A stretch of DNA of 64,000 nt from Emydura subglobosa (GCA_007922225.1 ML679974.1:2469105-2533104); one strand, 5' to 3'. Shown: positions 1 to 12,310, counted from the first letter of the stretch. Translations and numbers: made by a program. Notes: generated by a model not told the origin, from the letters alone.

Positions 1-2344
1 GCCCGCCGCTGAGAAAAAATGCCAGGGTCTTTCTTTTCGGTGGCAGCTTGCGTCGCATTAGAGTTTTGTTGAGCCCTGCATTAGGGTGTGCCTGGGCACA
101 CCCAGCACACCCCATGCACACGCCTATGCTCTTCTTCCTGTGCCTCACTGTGTGAACCTCCTTTCCTAGGTCAGCCCACACACAGCCTCTTGCAAGCAAG
201 GGACCTTCAACTCAGTGAGTAAATGCTTCTGACCAGCCACTCATAGGATTATGCAATACAATGACCCAGCAAACACCCCCAGCCCAGATGCAGCCCTAGG
301 AACTTCCATCTTGCAATGTTCAGTGCTGCCCACTGAACCTTGCAAGCTCATAATTAGTTCATCAGTTTATCAAAGAAATTGAAATGCACCAACTTTATCA
401 CTTTAAATGAAGTCTCTAACACACACTAAAGCACATGCATTGCTTTATAAAAAACAAATTTATTAAGTATAGAAAGTTTTTATATTATAAATCAGAGGAA
501 TATAAATCAGATTTGATCAGGATGACAAAAGCAAAATGCATTCTAAACTAAGCTTAACACTTTCAGTAACCCTACAAGCCAGATGATGCTCACCACAGGC
601 TGGCTGACTCCTTCAACCAGGCCCTCCCCCTGTGCACAGTCCTTCAGTTGCTTGATGTTGTTTTGTAGATGGAAGTGGACAAGAGAGCTCACAACCAAAA
701 TGTCCCCCTTTTTAACATGTTCCTTTGCCTCCCCTCTTCAGGGTCAGGTGATGAACAGTGTCCATGCATGGATCCCTCCAAGTCCTGAGTCACATGAGCA
801 TCCCCTTATCGATGCTTAGGCTAGTCCATTGTTCCAGGAAGAGCTGGGTTGTTGTATGCATGCCTTAGTGAGGTGTGAACTACCTCTCTGCTTTTGGAGG
901 ATTTTACTTAGATCTGCTTCAAGCCATGAGACACATATTTGGGAATATTATATAGCAAAGTTTCATAACCATACATATAACATTGCACCAAACATACTAC
1001 TATAATAATAATGTTCAGTATGTTATGAGCATTCCAAAAACACCTTACATGACATACTTTGCATTATACAATATGCAATTACACTACAAGGGTGAACATG
1101 AATAATACACAATCACACCATAAGGGTATACATGGGTGCAATGTGTCACAACACCACATCAGGCCCACACTTGGAAGGGGCCCATCATGACTACATGGGG
1201 GCCCACAAATATGTTTGGTGCCAGGCCCACAAAAGGTTAATCAGGACCTGGCTGGGAGGAGGGGCTGCTCCGAGTCCCCCCACAGCTCAGCTGAAGCATA
1301 TGCCTACCCCAGGGGATCCTGCTGCTCTAGAGACTGGTGATGCTCCCCTGCTCTCTAACCTGTCACTGACTTCTGCCCACTCTCCCCCTGAAGTGCAGTT
1401 CTGCAGATGACTGTCACTAGTCTCCTCACCTGGTCTCTGTCCTGGCTGCTCCCTGTGGTTGGAGAAGATAACACTCTCTCTCACTTATAGAGAGCTTTTC
1501 ACAGTGCTGTTCATCAGTAGCTCTCAAAGCACTTTACAAAGGCCTGCCTGGGTTAAGAGGCAGGTTTAGGACCTGATGGAGGCTTTGTCTTCACAGCAAA
1601 AAGGGTATGTTTTTACATCAATAGCTAATAATGTAAAACATCTTTTTAAGTAAAGACAGCCTCAGGGACTGCAGTTCTGGGAACTGGACTTCGCTGCAGA
1701 CCTCGAAGCCATGCCTTCCTTTCTTCTTTAAAGAAAAAAAAAAAGCTTCCATTCCAAAGCCTGCTAGTCCTAGTAAAGTATGGATCACTCTGCATGAGCT
1801 GCTTTCAAAGGAAATAATTATAGGGTAACAATGGAACTGAACATCACTTGTTCTAAATAGCACATACCTTCCACATTTACCAAATATTCACATTCCATAA
1901 CAGAAAGGGGTAGTAAAGGAGAGAAAAACACAGTGGTAGACAGTGAATGCATGACACCTTGTCATTTAGGGATTCCTACATTAAATAGAAATAGCTTTTT
2001 ATTACCTTCATTCTGGAAAAATATGACATCTTAGATAATGGAAATGGCTGGATATACATTAAGGTGTTTGGTGAGAATCTTGCCAGGAATCATAATATAT
2101 AAAGATTGTTTCTTTACATTCATGTCTCAGACAGAAATATATTGCTTCAGGTACCATCCTGAGGCAAGTCAAGGGAAGCTGAATCAGCATTTAAAAGGAC
2201 TGCAGTTAGGAAAGACAGACATCTGGTTCATACAAGGAAAAGGGACCAATATAATTTTGAATAAAATTGGAGACATACAGCAGTTATTGCGTTAGGCAGT
2301 AATATCACCAAGATGGAGGCCCTATGCAAATATTACTTTTGCTA

Positions 2345-2512
2345 ATAATAATATAAGGCTTTTTGTCTATAGATCCCAAAAGCACTTTACAAAGGGAGGC
2401 AAGTATCTTAGCACACAGAGGTGATGTTACTTGCTGAAGATTGCACAGCAGGTTAGTATGTCTCATGACTCCTAGTCCCGTTCTCTATCCATTGGACCAC
2501 ACTGCCTTTTTG
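2345..2512 (+). repeat. MIR-like SINE remnant
   Basis: The stretch contains 'agcactttacaaaggga', then 'ttgcacagcaggtta', and ends in 'tctatccattggaccacactgcct'. That order (cell-count style core, 'cacagcaggt', 'ctatccattggaccac') is typical of old MIR/CORE-type SINEs in amniotes. Family assignment is from recognition by eye; the exact ends are uncertain. Confidence 0.6.
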
Positions 2513-3884
2513 CTGAGAGAAACAAGGGACGTGGCAGTGTGTGTTAATGGACACTCACTTCAAAAGGTTCAATGACTATAAGGTCTGGAAGTCCTACCAT
2601 GTTTCTTTGATACCAGCAGCCATTTTTCGTATTCATCAGTTAACACCATAAGGCCTTGCTTGCCAAAGTGTCTTATGAGTTACAGAGGAGGTTGCGATGC
2701 TCTCCTCAGAACACCCCGAATCAAAAGCCATTGTGTTATCCCCTTGCCTCAGCAAGGGAGAGCTTTACTGGAGCTTAAATGTTGTGTGAGCCCCCTGCTG
2801 CACCTATCTCTGTGCCTCACCAGCAAATTCCTCAAGACTCTGCCAGTCTTAACTTTGCCTTGCAGGTAACCATCATGACCCCCACTTCCCAAGGGCCCCA
2901 GAGACATATCTCTGCAGTGTCCCGTTCCTCTCACAACACTCACAGAAATTAAGTTTGCTGCCTCCAATGAGACAGTGCACACACCAGCCTATTAGGTTAG
3001 CTGAGAACTCATTGTTTACTTCAAAGTAACAACATTGAGAGGGTTTACAGAAAAACGAAAAGTAAGTTTAATAAAGAATAGAGATTTAAGTGATACTAAG
3101 CAAGAGAAAAAGAGACAGGTGTAATTACAAACTAAATAAAATTAAACATGCTTTCTAGTGTCCAAGACTTTTCTGCTTAGGCAAAGATTGTAGCTTGCTA
3201 ACGTTTTCTTACTTACATCAAGCTAATAGCATCTCCAATCTTTCCGGTAGGTGGTCCACCGTTCACAGAATCAGAGGGTGCTGTTGCCTTTGCTCTTCAA
3301 ATGATGGATACACAGCATGTCTTTTTGCTCCCCTTGTATTTCTCAAAGCCCATTGTACTTGTCTCAAGAGCCAGGAAGACCTCCTGGAGGGGTTCAGACT
3401 TCGGTGTGCTCACCAAACTGTTACCTCTGCTGCTTGTTAGCTTGAAAGTTTTGTTTACCTTATATTAAAATGTACTTTCATTGTCCTTTGCCTGTAATCA
3501 AGCCAGGCAGACAGATGAATCCAAATTCCTTTGTTTAGGGCAGACTTGTTTTATTCTCTACGTCCAAAACAAATGTATTTCCAGCACACATAAATAACAC
3601 TTTATACACAACCCACACGTATATCACGCAATGATGTTCATGACCAGTGTATTACCAGTTTTTATGAGATACCTTACAAGGCACTGTATGGCTAAATATT
3701 CTGACAGTGTGTTGAATGTGTCAGGCCTGATAGGAGTTACAGTACAGTGGGCCCTCTGCCAGTTGGCATTGAAGGGTCACAGAGGTCAACTATTTAATGG
3801 CCTAAGTTTTGAAGATGCTGATAAATGCAGCTCCTATTGATTTCAGAGTGACTTGGAGGTGCTCAGCTCTTCTGGAATTGAGGC

Positions 3885-4010
3885 CATTAGTTTGTAAGTT
3901 CTTCAGAGCAGGAACTGACTACTGACTATGTGTTTGTACAGTGCCTAACAAAGTGGGGAATGATTTGATTAAGACCTCTAGCCACTACTGTAATACTAAT
4001 AATATTTCAT
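3885..4010 (+). repeat. Short interspersed repeat, SINE-like 3' part
   Basis: The pattern 'tgtaagttcttcagagcaggaactgac', 'gtttgtacagtgcctaacaaagtgggg' and a tail of 'taatactaataat' is a common sauropsid SINE-like ending (consensus roughly 'tgtaagctctt.gggcaggga..ctgt...tgtacagcgcctagcacaa'). Recognised by eye; family name left open. Confidence 0.5.
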
Positions 4011-4573
4011 AGTGAAATATATCAGTGTTTCACCACCTTTCGTTTGTGATCCTAAAAGAGATTTCTTTTTTGGGGTGATGGAAGGGAGTTGATATGAAAA
4101 ATTTTTACAGCAGCAAAGTTTTTGTGATAAAAATCTAAATAGCTGCAGTAATTATATTAATTGAAAATACAGCAGTGGAAAACATGCAATTAATCAAGAC
4201 TCTAATCCTAAAATTGTTCTTTATGAGCAGACCCCTGTGACCATCTGTAGCACCAGTAAAATCACATCAAACCTGTGCATACAAGATTGCAAGATTAAGG
4301 CCTAAATTTGCACAGAGAACATAATTATACCATGATAGATATAATTACAATGAGAAATTATCAAAATTTATATGCACTGAATGTAAGTGCTGCCTTTCCC
4401 CATACATGATAATGTAATGTAAATGATGTATTACAGTATTCACTTTATGGCAGGAACAGCCAAAGGGATTCTGGGATTATGTGGTCACAGCAGAAAAAGA
4501 CAATTTGTTATCAAGAAGGAAAGACTTAATGATTTAGGGATACAGGTGAAAAAAGTTAATACTCCATACCATA

Positions 4574-4929
4574 CCATAAATCAGGGGTGGGGAACCTTTT
4601 TTATGTCAAGGGCCTGATGGTGGCCCTGGCGGCGGGGGAGAATTCGGCGGCGGGGGAGAATTCGGCAGCGGCACGGTTTCACGGCGGTGGCGGGGTTCCG
4701 TGGGGGGCGGAGGCAGTGCCCGCCACCGAAAAGGGACAAACGGTGGCAGGGTTTTCGGCGGCAGGGTTTCGGCGGTGGGCACTGCGCCCCCCACGGAACC
4801 ACGCCGCTGCCGTGAAACCGCACTGCCGCCGAATTCCCCCCCGCCACAAGGTCCAGAACAAATGATTTCGCGGGCCGGACCAAATCATTACGGCCCGCGG
4901 GCCGGACGTTCCCCACCCCTGCCATAAAT
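4574..4929. mobile_element. GC-rich foldback hAT-type MITE with 8-bp target duplication
   Basis: The element proper is 4582-4921 (340 bp). It starts CAGGGGTGGGGAAC and ends with the reverse complement GTTCCCCACCCCTG, and is bordered by the perfect 8-bp direct repeat ccataaat (4574-4581 and 4922-4929). Terminal CAGGGGTGGG and 8-bp duplications are hallmarks of hAT transposons. Inside, GC-rich arms pair with each other: about 4625-4710 (with 'gagaattcggcggc' and 'cacggtttcacggc') is mirrored by about 4780-4850 ('gccgtgaaaccg', 'gccgccgaattccccc'). It has no transposase, so it is non-autonomous. The short open frames across it are by-products of GC richness. Confidence 0.88.
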
Positions 4930-7900
4930 TAACCAAAAATGTAAGGGGTCGGGGGACAAGAGGGGTAGAGGGCAAAAAATCAAACATAAAACTCAGGGTG
5001 CACAGACATCCAGAATTCAAGAAAACATCAACCGGCTTCAGATTTACTTACAGGTTCAGCACTTCCTTTAAAAAAATTATTTGTATTATAGCAGGATCTA
5101 GAATACCCCAGCCTAGAGGCCCTGACATGATAGGCACTATTCAAACACATAGTAAGAGGCAGCCCCTGCCATAAACAACTTACAGTCTGACTACACACGA
5201 CATATAAATTAAGTCCCAGCTCAGTGCCTTAATCACAAGACTATCCTTCCTCCCCTATTAATTATTATTATTGAATGTAGTACTTGTGAAAGGTGCTAGA
5301 CTGACAGTCCAGGATATCTGAAGTCCTCTGTTTAATGACAGGATAGCTTTCAAGCTACACAGAGCTCTTCTTCAGGTCTGGGAAAGGTACTCCGAGTGTC
5401 ACAGTGAAAGCTTAGAGATCTGACCACTTGTTTAAATCCTTTTACCTGAATAGGGAAGGAGAAGGACTGTATCTTTTATAGGACAGTCCATTGTCATCCA
5501 TCAAATTAAACAGCTGAAAATACTGTAAGAAGAAAGAACGAGCCATGAAGGAAATTTCACAGCATCAAACACAAGGCAATTAAAAAGGAAAAATATAGAA
5601 ACATGACTACCATGCTGTTGGCAATCTTTTATAGCTAAAAAGGGCTTGAGAGGACATTCTATTGGCCAAATATTATGCCATGTTATAAACTGAATTAAAA
5701 AAACGTGATGCAACATTAAGGTCACATGGTTAAATTAAAGTTAGGACATATAAAGGTTTAAGTTCCTACAGCAATGTTATACACATGCAATGCAGGAAAG
5801 TTGTTCTATTCCTGTTTTTCTTGTTAAATGTGCAATTTAATATATTTTTCTGTTTGATTTATACCATAAAATATACAGGATGTGAAACAAACCCAAATTA
5901 ACACTATTTCCGTAATGATGAAACTATGTTAAGGTAACATTAAAGTTGAATTGCATTTTGTTTTATACTGGTGTAAAAGCATACAACCATGTCCTCTTGT
6001 ACCGTCTCCTATAAAAAGGAATGCAAAAAAGTTGAAATATCTTCAAAACAGCACACAACCCTGCCTTTTCTGAGCGCTTGCCCAATGTATTTTTTATTAG
6101 ACTTGACTCTTGCAAACACTTCACGCATGAGCAACTTCACAATAAATTACTAATCCCACTGGAATCAATGGGACTACTCAAGTGTACAAAGTTACTCATA
6201 TGCATGTGTGCAGGATCAGAGCCACAGACCCTAATCTCCTTGGGGAAATGCATCTGACTTCTAAGTTTGTAAAGCACAATGTAAGTGTATGGCACTATAA
6301 AAGTAACAAATGTAGAAAGCACCATTTCCTGTGACAGTTGTTAAATTTGGTTGCAGTCAAACTAAGTTTCAAGACTCTGGTGTGACCTACATGGCCAGAG
6401 TCAAGCCATGTTATAACCAGACTAGAATACACTTTATATTAGGGTAGAAATAAAGACTGAGATATTTGTATTTATTTTAAACCTTGAACTGGACACTAAA
6501 CAATACTATAATCTGATTCAGTCACAGAGTTTACTAATTTAGTTACATAGTCTAGTTTTAACACCCCAAATTTTCAATATTTCTTTGGTAGCTAAATCCA
6601 TTTTTGATTGGTATATTAGGCTACACTGACTGCCATTGATAGATGGTATTTTCAGGAATTTTACAAAAGGGGATGTAAATCACTAAGATTATTTAATTTC
6701 AGAACAAATTTAAAAAGTCATAACGTTACACAAAATTTTCCATCTACAAATTGGAGCTAATGCTTAACCCACCTTTTTAAAGCACGACACATGAAAAATG
6801 CTACAAGACAACACTTATGTGGTAAGAACCAGAAGTTCTCTCTTGGGCCAGTGTTTGCCTTTTTTTAAGCACCAGTCCTGCACCAATCTTCATGTGAGCC
6901 TAGATTCCCGGCACTCAATGAAGTCAGGGTGTGCCAAGACAGATACAGTTGTGTGACCCAGCCCTAAATCTTTCATATTGTTTTGACCAGGAAGTTTTGG
7001 AATTTTGAGCAAAAATGATCAATGAAGTACTGTTAACCTATTTTCACTGGTTTTGTATTCAGACATACCATTTTGGGGGCAAGACTTTAAGAACTTTGCA
7101 AAAGAAAAAAAATGAACATTGAGGAAGTCAAAGCATATAAAATATTAGGCAGCAGTGACAATCTGAAAATTGTCCAGAATGGCTTAGAATAGTGTGATGA
7201 GTCTCAAACCTTCACAGAATTCTGTTCCTTCTTGGCTAAAAGCTTCTCAGGTTTTAGTTATTTATTTTTTCCTTCTCTGTTTCTTAACCCTGGAAGCCAC
7301 TTAGATTAAACAAAGGTTTCTTAAAAGTATGGAAAGGAAACAACTAATATTCATACTTTAATTTAAAGCATCTATCCAATATGCACATTGAAGAGAATGT
7401 GGTAATATGGTAATGCAAAAGTTCATAAACATTATTTCAAGCTTATGATTTACTATAAGTCACTTCTACTGTTAAACTGATCATATGTCTGATTTAAACC
7501 TATTGTTGAACATGCACTAGGGAAATCCTTAGTGGTAAGCTTACAACTTGTTGATCACCCATTTTCCTGAAAAGCTCAGGATAATGTAGAAGAACACGAT
7601 ACCATTTTGAGACACTCATCAGTCACCAACTGATTAAAACAGCCCCTACTGCTGATATGCAACTATGTACTTCCTGTATTTTAAATTATAAAACATGGTT
7701 GGACCATTTACCTACTGAGGTCTGATGTCCAGTTTATGACTTTTATGCAATAAAAGGTGAACGCTCCCAAACGGAAAGTCTGATTACATAATACAATTAT
7801 AGTGTATTCCCACAATCCTTGAAGGATAAAATATTAGAGAAAGTACATGCATTCTGAGCTCTTATTTGCTTAAGACTGATTAAAGTACACAATATAGAAG

Positions 7901-8249
7901 AAATAGGAGAAATTTGGTGCCAAACCCAGTTAAATTGATAAGTGACCCTAATAGCAAAAGTATTTGCATAACCACCTTAATGGAGGAAGAATGCTATTGA
8001 AAAGGAATCTACACCTTTCGGATTTGGTGATTAGAAATTAATCAGCTATAAACTCTCCTCAATAACAGAATGTGACCAGATCAGGAGGAGTGCTAAAGCT
8101 AGTGACTTATCCAGATCTATAATGTGTTGTTAAAAATTAAAACTTCAAGGTATGAAATGTTCAGGGAGCAGACAGAATAGATATAGAGATACGTTCTTTC
8201 ACGAAATCTGTGTCAGCCAGTAGTTCTACAACAAAGCAGAGAAAGGGAG
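4930..8249. other. Intergenic DNA, mostly AT-rich; SINE-like repeat near its start
   Basis: About 5085-5215 ('agaggccctgacatgataggcac', 'caaacacatagtaagaggcagcccctgcc', 'cttacagtctga') is a familiar sauropsid SINE-like repeat with the core 'acacatagtaagagacagtccctgcc'. About 5330-5400 ('cttcttcaggtctgggaaagg') also looks repeat-derived. The rest, to 8249, is AT-rich with no convincing coding frame, exon or regulatory element that I can support. Confidence 0.5.
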
Positions 8250-8490
8250 AGGGTTATGTACTCCTTGTACACAGTAGATTGCAGGGCTCCTACTAGCAGG
8301 TCAAGCTTCTGTACCAGATTTGGACTGGCTACAGAGCTTCCATCATGGAGAGAGATACAAAAGATGTGTCCTTTTTTAGATAATTTAAGGCACTGTCAGA
8401 TATGGTTGTTACCAGCTCAGGTAAAGTATACCACACATGGCGCCACATAATAGTGGCGCATTATAATCTAGTTTTAGCATACCATCACAT
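8250..8490 (-). repeat. Probable 3' LTR remnant of the Gypsy element
   Basis: It shares a 65-70 bp block, 8286-8352, with 11694-11759 at roughly 80 % identity by eye, plus the trailing 'agttttagcat'. Borders are approximate. Confidence 0.5.
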
Positions 8491-8862
8491 CTCCCTCTTT
8501 ATGTTTTACATTCCTACCATTTACATACCATGCTATCTTTAACGTTTGGTACGTATCAGCTTATTAAGTGTCTCTGAATTGTACTGGTTTTCTAATTACA
8601 TGACCCAAATGACTAAGAACAAGGTCATCTGGCTGCCTATTGGTTGCAATGACTGGCTGTGGTCAGTTTGGAATCTGAGTCTTATTGCTCTTGATTGTTC
8701 TTTCTGAGGAACAAACTGAAGATATCTATGATCTTGATCACATATGATTTGGGTGATTATTTTCCTTTTTGACAGCTAGAATCTCTCTCCTTTTTCTCCA
8801 TCCAGTTTAACACAAACACAGTCACCAGATTCTAGATCTGGCTGTTCTCCGAATGATGTCTG

Positions 8863-9281
8863 TCAAGGTTGTTTCTTGTGTATAGTGTAGTAATCTCTTT
8901 TCTGACACTGGTCTGTATGCATCCGCAGCACCCAGTACACCTTGATTTCATCTTCAAGCTTGCTGAAAGTTGAGTGCAATGCTGGGCTCCATGACCAAGC
9001 ATCTGCTACTACCAGATTTTTCCCAGAAACATATTTAGCAAATAAAATCACATTGACCTTATCAAAAGACATTGGCATCTCTCCAGTGCTAGATCCAGGA
9101 CTTCTCTGTTGAGGGTTACAAGTGGTTGATGGTCTGTTATCAGTGTAAAATAATCCAGTCCACATAGATATCTGTAAAAGTTCTCACATGCGTCTATGCT
9201 TGTCAGGTACTCCTTTTCAAGCTGTACATATAGTTTTTCCGCTTCTGTGAGTGCAAGGGCAAACACAATGGATTCTTCCAC
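8863..9281 (-). pseudogene. Gypsy-type RNase H fragment
   Basis: Two overlapping minus-strand frames (9281-9048 and 9165-8863) carry the Ty3/Gypsy RNase H signature. The first has 'LTEAEKLYVQLEKEYL', 'ACENFYRYLCGLDYF' and 'TDHQPL'; the second continues with 'VSGKNLVVADAWSWSP', equivalent to the usual 'GKTLVVADALSRSP'. The switch of frame within the domain shows a frameshift, and the serine/arginine of 'ALSRSP' has changed. It belongs to the same element as the reverse transcriptase piece just upstream on its strand. Confidence 0.8.
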
Positions 9282-9564
9282 ACAGATTCATGTTGTTGCA
9301 ACAATGTATCATATAGGCCATAACTTTTTGCACGCACACAGACCACTGTGGGTTTGTTCACATCACAGTACTTGAGAACTGGAGCTATTGAGATAATTTC
9401 TTTGACCTTTTTAAAGACAATTTCTAGATTTGGTCACCATAGTCAAGATGTGTTGAAATTTAACAGTTCATTCAACGGGTTTGTCACTGTAGAAAGGTCT
9501 TGTAGATATTGACCAAGGTAATTTATCATCCCCAGTGTGCATCTCATCTCTGGTACATTCATTC

Positions 9565-9873
9565 TCAAATTGCTTTGACTTTCTCAGGGCTAGGACTGAT
9601 TCCATCTTTGTTTATTGTCTGTCCCAAAAACTTGATTAGGTGTAGGCCAAAAATGCACATTTCCTTGTTTAGCTTCAGTCCAGACTGACTGATTAAACTT
9701 AGAACTTCATGGAGGGTTTTATCAAGTTCTTCCGTCAATGACCCATATATAAAAATATTGTCCACAAAAACTACAACTCCAGTTATGTTTGTTAACAATT
9801 CTGCCATCTTTCTTTGAAAAATTTCAGATGCACTGGTAATCTCAAAAATAATCTTTGAAGCAAAATCTCCCAA
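9565..9873 (-). pseudogene. Gypsy-type reverse transcriptase fragment
   Basis: The minus-strand frame contains 'FEITSASEIFQRKMAELL' (family pattern FGI.SAPE.FQR.M), 'VVFVDNIFIYG' (the catalytic Y/F-x-D-D box, here VDN, with the second aspartate lost), 'LKLNKEMCIFG' and 'IKFLGQTINKDGI.P.PEKVKAI', a classical Ty3/Gypsy fingers-palm-thumb order. Only about 100 residues remain open. The loss of the second catalytic Asp implies an inactive enzyme. Confidence 0.85.
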
Positions 9874-10280
9874 AGGGTGTCAAAGGTAGACAGATTGGCA
9901 TTCTCTTAAAATAAAGGAATGTCAGAATCCATTAAGGCATCCAACTTGGAGAATATTGTTCACTTTGGGGAAGAAGTCATCCATTGTTTGGAAGATGTAT
10001 TTTTCTCACAACAGCTACATTAAGTCTTTTAAGATCCACACGGATTCATATTTTCCATGTTTTTTGTAATCAGTACCACTGGGGCACACCGTGCTATTGA
10101 CTCAGAGATTTCTTAATTATGCCAATCCACTTCATTCTCTTTAACTCAGTTTCCACTTTATGAAGCAACTGGATAAGAGTACTGCAAGATGTACATACAC
10201 TATATGGTTCAGTATTGTCTCATAAGGTCATTATACTATATCTCCTTTCAAAAGTCCAATATTACCACTCAGTCGAGTTC

Positions 10281-10520
10281 TTACAGCTTTCTCACAAGAC
10301 CCATTATGGCTTCCACACTGTGGCCAAGAAGGTTGTTGATCTTTGATGCCTTGATCAGATGCACACTGAATTCAAAGCTTTTGTCTTTCAAAGCTGATTC
10401 TGTGATCAACTTTCCCGTGCAGTTCAGAATACCACCAATGCCAGTCAGGACTGTGTCAGCTGATTTCAGCTCTGGGAAGGGTTGAAGGTAGTTATATGTC
10501 CCTTCTGATATGCTTGTCAT
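10281..10520 (-). pseudogene. Probable Gypsy protease-region fragment
   Basis: This 79-residue minus-strand frame lies between the gag and reverse transcriptase pieces. It contains 'LKSADTVLTGIGG' and 'FEFSVHLIKA', which match in style the C-terminal part of Gypsy retropepsins and the linker before reverse transcriptase. The active-site DTG triplet is not within the open frame. The call rests mainly on position within the element. Confidence 0.5.
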
Positions 10521-11138
10521 GTCTGCTTCTAGTAAATTTTAAAGTCAATGGTCTTTCTATGAACATTTACTTACACTCTCCATGCAAGCTCTGTGTCATC
10601 ACCCATGATCAATCCCAAAAAAACAGCTCTTAACTGTCTGTATAGTCAGTTCCGACTGCCTTAGTGAAGCAAACAACTGCAAAATGTCTATATTGTGTGC
10701 ATTTATGATGTCTTGTACCTTTGGCTGGACATACATCTCTTGGGCTATGAATTTTTTCACATCTTGTGCATTTAGTCTGAAAGATTTTGTAATTTGTCTA
10801 GGACTTGTCCCTCACTGCCTCAGCCGTTTTATGATAATTATTTTTAGCAGTCATGCTGTGACTCTCTATTACTTCTAAGCTATTTTCTAGTTTTTCAAGT
10901 TGCTCCTGCCTTTTTTGTTTGCGGTTGCATTTGCTCAGTCTACTTTGTGATCCAGACAGCTGTGTGTAGAGTTAAATCTGTCTTTAATTGTAATTGTGTG
11001 AGAGCTTTTATCTGTAAGCCCAATAAGCTACCTCTGATATTTTCATGTTTTACAGTCCCAAAATTGCAGTTTTCTGCCAAGGCATGCAAAGCTCTTATAA
11101 GAGATTCAACTGATTCCTCTAGTTCTTGATTTCTCTGG

Positions 11139-11444
11139 TCACAACATATCTTTCATAAACCACATTTCTCTGGAGGATACGGTATACATCAAACATATCC
11201 AGAACTCTTGAATGGTCATTTTAGATATGCTCAGCCTGCTTCCCCATAGCATAAATGAAAGACAATATCTTGATTGCTCACGTTTCCTGGTGGAGTTTAG
11301 TACGATGTGAAATCTTGCAAAGCTCTGCTCTGACTCTATCCATTCTGAAGGTCTGTCAAAGCTGAAATTTTCTGGGGCATTGATGAGTGCCAGGTTGTGG
11401 GATTGCTCCTGCAGTATCTCTTCTTCTTTCTTCAGTTTAAACAA
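11139..11444 (-). pseudogene. Gypsy gag fragment
   Basis: The minus-strand frame contains 'APENFSFDRPSEWIESEQSFARF', matching the Ty3/Gypsy gag opening pattern 'P..FDF..P.EWP.W..RFERF', and then 'CLSFMLWG' at the place of the usual 'LIYAMG'. It lies at the 5' side of the element, as expected for gag. The frame is truncated on both sides, and a palindromic repeat sits immediately upstream at 11448-11527. Confidence 0.7.
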
Positions 11445-11447
11445 CGA

Positions 11448-11580
11448 GAGTTCTGTGGCACTTTAAAGACTAACAAATATAATATTTGTAGACATAAGTT
11501 GTTAGTCTTTAAAGTGCCACAGAACTCCCATTGTTTTTGCTGTATACAGACTAACACGGCTACCCCTCTGGAACTTTTCT
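11448..11580. repeat. Palindromic copy of a common sauropsid interspersed repeat
   Basis: A 29-nt arm at 11448-11476 (beginning gagttctgtggcactttaaa) is perfectly inverted at 11499-11527, with a 22-nt spacer. The right arm continues into 'acagactaacacggctacccctctg', a phrase very frequent in turtle DNA. The repeat therefore seems present as an inverted partial duplication inside the 5' part of the Gypsy element. The repeat family name is not certain to me. Confidence 0.75.
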
Positions 11581-11659
11581 TCAGTTTGCAACTGTTGTTG
11601 CTGTTTTCTTTCTGTTTCTGCTCTTCCCTGGCACTAGTTACGTTACCTTTTTTTTCTGA

Positions 11660-11855
11660 CACATCACATATTCTATGCACATGCTGTTGTAGAGCTGCTA
11701 CTAGCAGGTCAGGCTTCTGTACCAGCTGTGGACTGGCTATAGGGCTCCGGTCATGGAGACACAAGCGATGCATTCTCTTTGACTGTGACCACCTCAGACT
11801 ACCTACACACAGCTCCACCTAGTGCCAGAACATTACAGGAGTTTTAGCATGCAAA
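11660..11855 (-). repeat. Probable 5' LTR remnant of the Gypsy element
   Basis: This is the partner of the block at 8286-8352, with 11694-11759 in the same orientation. It lies just outside the gag fragment. Borders are approximate. Confidence 0.5.
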
Positions 11856-11898
11856 AGGGGTATGAATACTACTCTCTGCCCATAGTTTCTTGTTCAGT

Positions 11899-12310
11899 GT
11901 TAGGCCTTGTCTACATGACATAATTAAGTTGACCTATGTCAGGTTGACACACAGCCACTGCAGTAATTACTGTGGTTTTTCATGTCCACACTACTCTCCT
12001 TTTGCCGCTGGCGCACAACCTCAGTGGGAGTGCTTGCACCAACTTAAGTGAGGCAGCTTGGGGTGCTGCCAGCTCCACGTGAAGCCCTCAGTTGGAAACC
12101 CCACTGCCAGCCTAGGTTGTCAGCGCCATACAGCGCCTCACCTCAGGGTGCAGACATCATGGCATGGAGCTGACAGTTGATGCAGCACAGGATCTACACA
12201 AATATTGCATCACCCTAACTATGTCAACCCAAGCACTGTGCTGCTAGTAGAGCGGGGGGAGGGGAGACTTACACCCACAGGTGCTAGGCTGTGTAGAGAC
12301 GGACTTCTAC
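11899..12310. mobile_element. Probable Harbinger-type MITE remnant
   Basis: The stretch opens with 'ggccttgtctacatgac', has 'gttgacctatgtcaggttgac' inside, and closes near 'ctgtgtagagac', resembling the terminal TCTACAC/GTGTAGA ends and 'gtcgacc' interior of turtle Harbinger MITEs such as the one at 24692-24986. The ends are divergent and no target duplication is clear. Confidence 0.4.

Larger units (their letters stand above)
1..4573. other. Intergenic DNA upstream of CRAMP1, no gene recognised
   Basis: No reading frame here looks like a protein I know; the open frames are short and lack conserved motifs. AT-rich unique DNA alternates with faint old repeats. A short stretch near 1480-1550 ending in 'agcactttacaaaggcctg' resembles a MIR-like SINE piece. 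Clearer SINE-like matches at about 2345-2512 and 3885-4010 are listed separately. I see no promoter or splice structure that would define another gene. Confidence 0.6.
8250..11855 (-). mobile_element. Decayed Gypsy/Ty3 LTR retrotransposon (minus strand)
   Basis: Fragments of gag, protease, reverse transcriptase and RNase H occur in the right order on the minus strand from about 11.44 kb down to 8.86 kb. Both flanks carry related sequence: 8286-8352 and 11694-11759 share 'actagcaggtca', 'gcttctgtaccag' and 'tggactggcta' in the same orientation, and 'agttttagcat' recurs at about 8471 and 11842. I read these as remnants of the two LTRs. All frames are broken and no integrase was recognised, so the element is dead and probably deleted in its 3' part. 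Precise LTR ends and target duplication could not be resolved by eye. Confidence 0.78.
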
